This document shows, in pieces, positions 1 to 5,165 of a stretch of DNA of 5,165 nt (position 1 is the stretch's first letter; each line of letters starts with the position of its first letter). The notes under the pieces are model-generated. The model had not been told where the DNA came from and ran no database searches. It saw only the letters and a program-made list of their open reading frames with translations. Where the stretch lies: NCBI GenBank assembly GCA_030615655.1, contig JAUWYU010000123.1, positions 1 to 5,165 of the forward strand, given 5' to 3'. Made by a program: the position numbers and the translations under genes. This stretch comes from Dehalococcoidia bacterium (lineage in GTDB: Bacteria; Chloroflexota; Dehalococcoidia; Dehalococcoidales; RBG-16-60-22).

Positions 1-2027
1 CTTTCTTCGTCATCGGGGAAATGCTGCAGCAAGCTCTGTGAGACGAATTCTATCTTGCCGCTGTAGGTACCCAGCCCTTTTTCCCCGAACCTGGGATTCG
101 TCGGGTCAGGTATATCGCAGGGGCGTCCTTCGTAGTACCAGCGATTTGAAACGGTGGGCTGGTAGTCCTCCCCGGGGGGCGGAACGACGTAGTATCCTTT
201 CTTCTTGAAATCCTCGTACTTCATGTATTTCGGCATGGAAGAGATATTGAATATTTTCTTAATCCAGTCTTCCTCCGAGTTGCCTTCAGTGTACTCTTCC
301 TTAAAGCCCAGCCTTTCCGCGAGGTCAGTATATATATCATAATCCGACCTGGATTCCCATAATGGCTCAATACATTTTTTCTGGTAGACGATGATTCGAT
401 GGTTCTGTCCAACACTGCTTGTGCCATAACCGCCGGGAGCGGCCCACTCGGATATATCGCTGCGCTCAAAATTCGTGCATGCCGGCAAAATAACGTCGGC
501 GAAGGGCGTTTCGCTCTGCCACCAGCAGTCCTGATTGACCGCGAACTCAAGATTAGGGCTCTGGTACATCCGTATATACCTGTTTGTGTCCGTCATAGTA
601 GAGATATAAGAGCCACCGTGACGGTAGAACATCTTAATATCAGAACCGTCCGGGCCTGGCTCAGGACAGGTATATGGTATTAACTGCTGCTCAATCGACT
701 CGCCACAGAAGCCCTCGCCTATCCAGCTAACCGGCGGATTCATGATGGACTCCGGAAGAAGCAAGCGGTAATTTCGCTGGGTGACCCTGTTGACAGCCGG
801 CTTCTCAGCTACCAGTCCAAATGTATCCCACCCTGCGGATGAGTATCCCGGGAACTGGAACGAGTAATCAATTGGTGGACCCATACTGGCACCGCCCCAT
901 ACGTTCACTCCGGGCTTACCCAGCCCCTGCATGGCAATTAGAAACACCATAAGCCTGGTCCATTCGGTGGCATAGGCCTGCCGGCACGCTCCGCCGACGC
1001 CGTACATGGCACCACAACCCAGCATGGTGGGTCTGGATGCCCATTCCCTGGCAAGCGCCGTAATATCACGCGCGGGGACACCTGTTATTTCCGCCGCCCA
1101 TCCCGGCGTCCGGGGGGTCCCGTCTTTCTCTCCCAGGACTTGTTTTTTAAACTCATCAAAGCCTATGGTGCGATTTTCTATAAACCATTTATCGTAAGTT
1201 CCTTCTTTTATCCACACATAAGCAATGGCCTCTGCCATGGCGGCGTCGGTGCCGGGGCGGGGTGCTATCCACTTGTCACCGAGGGTAGCCGCCGTGTAGT
1301 TGCACCAGGGGTCGATGAACACCATTTTGATGCCCAAATCTCTTAACCACATACGCCAGATGACGGATTCCTGGCCGCAGTAGTTACCGGCGCTGGTATT
1401 AGGGTCATTAGCCCAGAAGACTACCATCTCAGTATTTTTTAGAGCTTCCTGGAGCATATCGATGTTATCACTGACGCCAAGTTTCCAGTAATAGCCCCAC
1501 GCATGTACGGCACCCCAGAGCCAGCCTTCCCAGCTATCACAGTTATCAAATAGAAATGTAAAACCGAGTTGCTGGAAGAACCTGCCAAAAGGACCCATTT
1601 TATAGAATAACAGTCCCCAGTTATGATGGGACGAGGTGCTGCCGGTAATGGCGGCAGGGCCGTACGTCGCCCTTATCCTTTTCATCTCACCGGTGACGAT
1701 ATCAAGGGCTTCATCCCAGCTTATCCGCTCGTAGCCGGACTTACCCCTGTTCTCCGGATTTCTCGCGCCCTTCGGGTCAAAATCTACCCTTTTGCAGGGA
1801 TATTTAATTCTGTTCTCGGAATAAATCCTGGTTCTTTCGGGTACAACATAGGGGTTCAATGCAACCTTCCTGAAGGGTGAAAACTTTTTCCCTCTCGCTT
1901 CGATTGTCCAAGTCGGCGGGTCCGTCTCATCAAAGACTATGGGGCGGATACGTGTTATCACTCCGTCCTTAACGTGAACAAAGACAGCGCCACCCACGGT
2001 GCACTGAGTTAGAATCTGTTCCGACAA
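1..2027 (-). CDS. Transhydroxylase-like molybdopterin oxidoreductase large subunit, paralog B (3' end outside window)
   Basis: This is a catalytic subunit of the DMSO-reductase superfamily, most like the large subunit of pyrogallol-phloroglucinol transhydroxylase. The frame is open for 675 codons from a TTG start at 2027 and leaves the window before its stop. By comparison with paralog A about 190 C-terminal residues, the end of the pterin-binding domain, are missing. Visible blocks in order: RISWDEA (101-107), DSW (164-166, Ser165 the probable Mo ligand), WANDPNTSAG (205-214), DKWIAPRPGTDAA (251-263), MQGLGKPG (366-373) and FADVILPACTNFE (509-521). His134 and Tyr142 lie 30 and 22 residues before Asp164, the same spacing I recall for His144, Tyr152 and Asp174 of the Pelobacter enzyme. 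There is no N-terminal Fe-S cysteine cluster and no Tat signal, so it is probably cytoplasmic. TTG is chosen because a TGA lies in frame five codons upstream, a GAGAGG ribosome site precedes it by 8 nt, and the first in-frame ATG is only at codon 115. It follows paralog A by 18 nt, so the two are probably co-transcribed. The true substrate is unknown. Confidence 0.88.
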   Translation of the reverse strand, partial: MSEQILTQCTVGGAVFVHVKDGVITRIRPIVFDETDPPTWTIEARGKKFSPFRKVALNPYVVPERTRIYSENRIKYPCKRVDFDPKGARNPENRGKSGYERISWDEALDIVTGEMKRIRATYGPAAITGSTSSHHNWGLLFYKMGPFGRFFQQLGFTFLFDNCDSWEGWLWGAVHAWGYYWKLGVSDNIDMLQEALKNTEMVVFWANDPNTSAGNYCGQESVIWRMWLRDLGIKMVFIDPWCNYTAATLGDKWIAPRPGTDAAMAEAIAYVWIKEGTYDKWFIENRTIGFDEFKKQVLGEKDGTPRTPGWAAEITGVPARDITALAREWASRPTMLGCGAMYGVGGACRQAYATEWTRLMVFLIAMQGLGKPGVNVWGGASMGPPIDYSFQFPGYSSAGWDTFGLVAEKPAVNRVTQRNYRLLLPESIMNPPVSWIGEGFCGESIEQQLIPYTCPEPGPDGSDIKMFYRHGGSYISTMTDTNRYIRMYQSPNLEFAVNQDCWWQSETPFADVILPACTNFERSDISEWAAPGGYGTSSVGQNHRIIVYQKKCIEPLWESRSDYDIYTDLAERLGFKEEYTEGNSEEDWIKKIFNISSMPKYMKYEDFKKKGYYVVPPPGEDYQPTVSNRWYYEGRPCDIPDPTNPRFGEKGLGTYSGKIEFVSQSLLQHFPDDEE

Positions 2028-2034
2028 AGATATT

Positions 2035-2041
2035 ACCTCTC
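2035..2041 (-). promoter_or_regulatory. Ribosome binding site for the TTG-initiated paralog B
   Basis: On the minus strand the sequence GAGAGGT lies 8 nt upstream of the TTG at 2027, within the short gap after the stop of paralog A. It is a good match to a Shine-Dalgarno site and decides the start. The only later alternatives are a GTG at codon 11 and the first ATG at codon 115, which would delete conserved sequence. Confidence 0.7.
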
Positions 2042-2045
2042 AAGT

Positions 2046-4658
2046 TTATCCAACTATTGCTCTTTCAAATCGCAGGCCAGAGGCAAGGTCGTAGGGTCTG
2101 TTAAATGCCTCGGGGTATCGCTTTCTCAATTCGTCCAGGTTAACACGCTCCACCTCGACCAGGAATCCGCTGACCACCATCCCGGCGGCATTCCTCGAAG
2201 ACCATTTATATGGTGTAATGGTATTGATGGCGCCGCCCCTGTCAAGCTCACCGGGGACAATCGGGTCATACCTGGCGCCGTGGTCGATGTAGGCAACGCC
2301 GGGCATGATTCTCTCCGTTATGTAGGCTCCACCGAGGACACCGCCCCTCTCATTGAATATCTTGACCACGTCACCGTTTTCTATTCCCCTCTCAGCAGCG
2401 TCTGCCGGATTAAGCCATACGGGCTCATAGAGGTATCCGTCCGGTCCCCTGACTTTACAGGTTGGGATTTCCTTGAACCAGGTAACATCATCAAGGTTGG
2501 CATGCACCCGCCATCTCGGGTGGTTGGACTGGCAGAGCAGGGGATATTTCCTGGCTCTCGGAAGCTGAAGGCTCTCCTGGTGAGATTCGCCGTATGGTAT
2601 CCAGTGGGGGACCGGCGGTCTCTCCTCATCATCGGGGAAGTGTTTTTTCAGGGCTGTGGATTCGAACTCCAGCTTGCCGGTGGGAGTCGACAGGGGATGT
2701 TTCTCCGGGTCTTTGTAGAATTCGTACATGCCGGCCGGGTATTTCTCCCAGTCCGGTTCGGTCGGGATGACATAATACTGCTTCTCTTTAAATTCTTCCC
2801 AGGTGCAAAGGCCTGCTTCCGGCACACCGGAATGGTCAAAACCATTTTTTATCCATTCTGGAACAGACTTACCCTGGGTGTATTTTTCCAGCATACCCAG
2901 CTTCTCGGCTATCAGGCATACTATCTCATACTCGCTCCTGGACTCCCCTATGGGCTCGATGCATTTATTTTCCAGGAAAATACTTTCAAATTGGTCACCC
3001 GTGGTGCCTTCCCCTATATCGTCCGTTTCGTATTTGGTATTGGATGGCAGGATAATATCGGCAAAAAGACAATCGTTCTCAAGCCAGGGGTGCTGGGCTA
3101 CCATGAATTCAATCGACGGGTGACGGTAGGCCTTGACATGGCTGTTGCCGTCATTCCAGCACGTCGTCAGGCAGGGGCAATCGGTCCAAATCATGTGCAC
3201 TTCCGAGCAGCCCGGGACGGGATAGACGTATTTCTTGAACTGGTCTTCAGTCGGCAATATCTGGTATCCGCTACCGTATATGGTGAACTGTCCTTTTAGA
3301 ATGGCTTCGTGAACCAGGCACTTCGGAATAATTTGTTTTGGCATAGGCGTGAAGTTATCATACCCGCGAATCGCACCCGATATGTTCGGTTCGATAATGC
3401 CCCAGGGTCTGTGCGGCAGGCATCGGCGCTTCAGAACTGCGGAGGAAAAAAATGCTCCTTCCAGGACAGCGTGCTGGTGAACTCCCGGTTTGCCGAGTCC
3501 CTGCATCGCCAGCAGCAGTACCTCCAACCTGGCTGGTTCATGTGAGTACGGCCCCCTGATGTAGGGACCTCCGAGACCATGCGCGGTTGATGTCGTCCTG
3601 GATGCCCATTCACGGGCCAGGGCCTTGATTATCCGCGAGGGTACCCCGGTTATCCCTGCCGCCCATTTGGCGGTCTTGGGAATCCCGTCTTCTTTGCCCA
3701 AGACGTATTCTTCGAACCTGTCAAACCCATGCGTGTGAGTAGCCACGTAGTCTTTATCGTAGGTGCCAGTGGTAATCCAGACGTAGGCTATGGCGAGGTG
3801 TAAAGCGGCATCCGTATTGGGCAGTATGGGAATCCATTTATCGGCGTGAACGGCCGCCCCGTAGTTCAGGTCCGGGCAGATGTATATCTGTTTTATGCCG
3901 AGCTCGGTGAACCAGTAGAACCACTGGCTCGCGATCTGTCCTGCCGCGAATCCCCATGGTGTGGTTTCCGGGTCACATCCCATGCAAACTAAGAGTTCGG
4001 TATGCCTGGCAATGTCCGGTATAATATTGGTATTGTAAGGCCATTGCAGACCTACGGGTTCACAGCCCCACACATGCTTGGCTCCCCAGTACCACCCCTC
4101 CCAGCTATCCGGGTTTCTGACCTGGAACGTAAACCCTCCCATAAGCTCAAGGAGTCGGCAACCGCATCCATGGGCAGCGTGCACGGCTTTCGTCTCTCCA
4201 TGTCCGTCTGCCTGGCCGAGTATTGCGTACGGCCCGTATTCTTTATGTATCCTTTTTATCTCGCTGGCTACTGTTTCCGCTGCCTCATCCCAGGAGATTC
4301 TGACGTAACCACTCTTGCCCCGATTCTGCGGATTTCTTTCTCCTTTAGGGTCCCAGTCGACTCTCTTTAACGGATACAAAATCCTGTTGGGGGAATAAAT
4401 GCGCTTTTTGTAGCCCAGGCCGAATGGAGCTATCAGCGACTTCATAGGTACATTAAAAGTTTTACCGCGCGCCTCTATCTTCCAGGCATTAAATTCCTCT
4501 GGCTTATACTTCCAATCGTAGCGGAATGGTCTGGTCCTGATTATTTTGCCGTCTTTAACATCGATTAATGCCAGATGTGAGTGCTTGCTCCCGGAGGATA
4601 GGTCGGTACTCTTAATGAAAGTTTTCTCTGTTGCTTCAGGCTTCTCTTTTTGTGCCAT
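2046..4658 (-). CDS. Transhydroxylase-like molybdopterin oxidoreductase large subunit, paralog A (complete)
   Basis: This complete 870-residue protein is close to the roughly 875 residues I recall for the transhydroxylase large subunit. It should bind a bis-MGD cofactor and act on an organic substrate in the cytoplasm. Blocks in order: RISWDEA (120-126), DSW (184-186, Ser185 the likely Mo ligand), MGCDPETTPWG (226-236), ADKWIPILPNTDAAL (272-286, with Asn replacing the usual Gly), MQGLGKPGV (385-393), FADIILPSNTKYE (532-544), and a C-terminal pterin-binding domain from about 705 to 840 that includes SNHPRWRVHANL and LNPADAAERGIENGDVV. There is no Fe-S cysteine motif at the N-terminus and no twin-arginine signal. 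His153 aligns with His134 of paralog B, but Ala fills the position of B's Tyr142, and the loop after MQGLGKPG has no Tyr. Its pocket therefore probably differs. Cysteines cluster at 484, 494, 496 and 500, with two more at 165 and 167. The ATG start has a weak AGG ribosome site 6 nt upstream. The family call is firm; the substrate is not known. Confidence 0.92.
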   Translation of the reverse strand: MAQKEKPEATEKTFIKSTDLSSGSKHSHLALIDVKDGKIIRTRPFRYDWKYKPEEFNAWKIEARGKTFNVPMKSLIAPFGLGYKKRIYSPNRILYPLKRVDWDPKGERNPQNRGKSGYVRISWDEAAETVASEIKRIHKEYGPYAILGQADGHGETKAVHAAHGCGCRLLELMGGFTFQVRNPDSWEGWYWGAKHVWGCEPVGLQWPYNTNIIPDIARHTELLVCMGCDPETTPWGFAAGQIASQWFYWFTELGIKQIYICPDLNYGAAVHADKWIPILPNTDAALHLAIAYVWITTGTYDKDYVATHTHGFDRFEEYVLGKEDGIPKTAKWAAGITGVPSRIIKALAREWASRTTSTAHGLGGPYIRGPYSHEPARLEVLLLAMQGLGKPGVHQHAVLEGAFFSSAVLKRRCLPHRPWGIIEPNISGAIRGYDNFTPMPKQIIPKCLVHEAILKGQFTIYGSGYQILPTEDQFKKYVYPVPGCSEVHMIWTDCPCLTTCWNDGNSHVKAYRHPSIEFMVAQHPWLENDCLFADIILPSNTKYETDDIGEGTTGDQFESIFLENKCIEPIGESRSEYEIVCLIAEKLGMLEKYTQGKSVPEWIKNGFDHSGVPEAGLCTWEEFKEKQYYVIPTEPDWEKYPAGMYEFYKDPEKHPLSTPTGKLEFESTALKKHFPDDEERPPVPHWIPYGESHQESLQLPRARKYPLLCQSNHPRWRVHANLDDVTWFKEIPTCKVRGPDGYLYEPVWLNPADAAERGIENGDVVKIFNERGGVLGGAYITERIMPGVAYIDHGARYDPIVPGELDRGGAINTITPYKWSSRNAAGMVVSGFLVEVERVNLDELRKRYPEAFNRPYDLASGLRFERAIVG

Positions 4659-4716
4659 TCATTACCTACTAAACCCCTAATGGTTTACCTTTTCGACGTA
4701 GAAATGATTAGTTATT

Positions 4717-4756
4717 GGTCACTTGTTCTCATGCAATTTTGCGGATATCAGTGACC
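4717..4756. repeat. Inverted repeat GGTCACT / AGTGACC with 26-nt spacer
   Basis: A perfect 7-bp inverted repeat (4717-4723 and 4750-4756) flanks a 26-nt spacer. The spacer itself contains a small GCAA/TTGC dyad (4733-4742). It could be a regulator half-site pair or the outer stem of an RNA structure in the leader of paralog A. The arms are short enough that chance cannot be excluded. Confidence 0.4.
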
Positions 4757-4771
4757 CAAGCCAGCGGCTTG
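4757..4771. repeat. Short GC-rich hairpin CAAGCC-AGC-GGCTTG
   Basis: A perfect 6-bp stem with a 3-nt loop sits 36 nt or more after the stop of the small-subunit gene and directly abuts the inverted repeat ending at 4756. No T-run follows on either strand, so it does not look like an intrinsic terminator. It might stabilise or process the transcript between the two subunit genes. Confidence 0.45.
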
Positions 4772-4805
4772 CAGGGTAGGAGACGTATATCCAAATAGCT
4801 TATGT

Positions 4806-5165
4806 TTATCCCTTGTACAATTGTATATCTCCTACATTGACGTCTTTGCTGGCATCGATTGATTCAACTTTCCGGGGAAGATACCCGCTCTTCTCTATCA
4901 GCAGTGAGTAGGTCCCCGGCTCCTGCCTCTCAAACCAGAAGTCCCCGAAGTTATCTGTCTTTAACGTGGACTTCTTACCGCCAGCGCCGGTCAGCGTCAC
5001 CGTGGCCCCTTCTAGGCATTCGTCCTCCTCCGGGTCATACACCGCCCCGGCCACGAAATACTTATCGGGCAGGCCGATGTAGTATACCCTGGGCCTGGCT
5101 TCGTATTCCGGGTGCAGTACCTCCGCCTGCTTTATCCACTCCTTGAGTTCTGCTTCCTCACCGAA
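4806..5165 (-). CDS. Transhydroxylase-type Fe-S small subunit, C-terminal part with Cna-B/carboxypeptidase-regulatory-like domain (5' end outside window)
   Basis: The visible 119 residues are the C-terminus of a protein whose start lies beyond the right edge. The first part contains ELKEWIKQAEVLHPEY and RPRVYYIGLPDKYFVAG, the kind of linker seen after the ferredoxin domains of DMSO-reductase-type electron-transfer subunits. From about residue 37 a beta-rich domain follows (AGAVYDPEEDE, GATVTLTG, TDNFGDFWFE, PGTYSLLIEKSGYLPR), the pattern of carboxypeptidase-regulatory or Cna-B-like folds. The transhydroxylase small subunit is known to carry such a beta-barrel behind its Fe-S domains. The [4Fe-4S] cysteines are not in the window (only one Cys is visible), so the Fe-S role is inferred from family and context. 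A reading that begins at GTG 5054 would be an internal fragment; the frame stays open to the edge. It lies 147 bp upstream of paralog A and probably supplies its redox partner. Confidence 0.8.
   Translation of the reverse strand, partial: FGEEAELKEWIKQAEVLHPEYEARPRVYYIGLPDKYFVAGAVYDPEEDECLEGATVTLTGAGGKKSTLKTDNFGDFWFERQEPGTYSLLIEKSGYLPRKVESIDASKDVNVGDIQLYKG

Larger units (their letters stand above)
4659..4805 (-). other. Intergenic gap / probable mRNA leader between small subunit and paralog A
   Basis: These 147 bp separate the small-subunit stop from the start of paralog A. The gap is noticeably more AT-rich than the genes beside its right-hand end near paralog A. It holds two abutting inverted repeats (listed separately), a weak 6-bp inverted repeat (TAAACC/GGTTTA, 4670-4687) just upstream of the ribosome site, and no open frame of note. 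I see no U-tract that would make an intrinsic terminator and no convincing -35/-10 pair, so read-through transcription from the small subunit is the simplest view. Confidence 0.5.

Noticed and set aside
399..1880. Several short plus-strand open frames opposite paralog B
   Set aside because: They lie inside a continuous minus-strand frame with clear molybdopterin motifs, and their translations show no family features.
1..2027. Paralog B as a pseudogene, because it lacks an ATG start
   Set aside because: The frame reads through 675 codons without a stop or frameshift, all expected motifs are in order, and a good ribosome site precedes the TTG.
2280..3299. A 339-codon open frame on the plus strand, opposite paralog A
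   Set aside because: Its codons are in exact register with the antisense codons of paralog A, so stops arise only where A uses TTA, CTA or TCA, which are rare in this gene. Its translation shows no recognisable domain, while the opposite strand has all the family motifs.
2046..4658. Acetylene hydratase as the identity of paralog A
   Set aside because: That enzyme has a [4Fe-4S] cluster in the same chain and a Cys metal ligand. A has no N-terminal Fe-S motif and carries Asp-Ser-Trp at the ligand position.
4690..4742. Promoter upstream of paralog A (TTGCAT, 16 nt, TAACTA on the minus strand)
   Set aside because: Both boxes match the sigma-70 consensus poorly, and the gap is short enough for read-through from the upstream gene.
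4757..4771. Intrinsic terminator after the small-subunit gene
   Set aside because: The hairpin is not followed by a T-run on either strand and the stem is only 6 bp.

Overview
The window holds part of one minus-strand gene cluster for molybdenum (or tungsten) enzymes of the DMSO-reductase superfamily. The closest type I recognise is the pyrogallol-phloroglucinol transhydroxylase group. Reading in the direction of transcription (right to left), the order is: (1) the 3' end of a small-subunit gene carrying a carboxypeptidase-regulatory/Cna-B-like beta domain (5165 to 4806, upstream part outside the window); (2) a 147-bp leader-like gap containing two abutting inverted repeats; (3) a complete 870-residue molybdopterin large subunit, here called A (4658 to 2046); (4) an 18-nt gap; (5) a second, clearly different large-subunit paralog, here called B, starting at TTG (2027) and running off the left edge, with 675 residues visible. 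There are no RNA genes, mobile elements or CRISPR arrays, and I see no convincing terminator. Every plus-strand open frame is a shadow of these genes.

Both large subunits have the molybdopterin-cofactor blocks in the usual order. Both have an Asp-Ser-Trp triplet at the place where transhydroxylase ligates Mo through Ser. Both lack an N-terminal [4Fe-4S] cysteine motif and a twin-arginine signal. This fits a cytoplasmic enzyme in which the MGD cofactor sits in the large subunit and the Fe-S clusters sit in the small subunit. A and B are nearly identical in some structural blocks (34 of 41 residues in one block near the N-terminus) but differ strongly in the segments expected to shape the substrate pocket. 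They therefore look like old paralogs with different substrates, not a recent duplication.

The sequence suggests an anaerobic bacterium that handles phenolic or other aromatic compounds (fermentative, sulfate-reducing, or an uncultured subsurface lineage such as Chloroflexota or Desulfobacterota). The taxonomic guess is inference from gene type only; nothing here is a phylogenetic marker. The most interesting point is the tandem pair of differing catalytic subunits, with only one Fe-S-type partner visible beside them.
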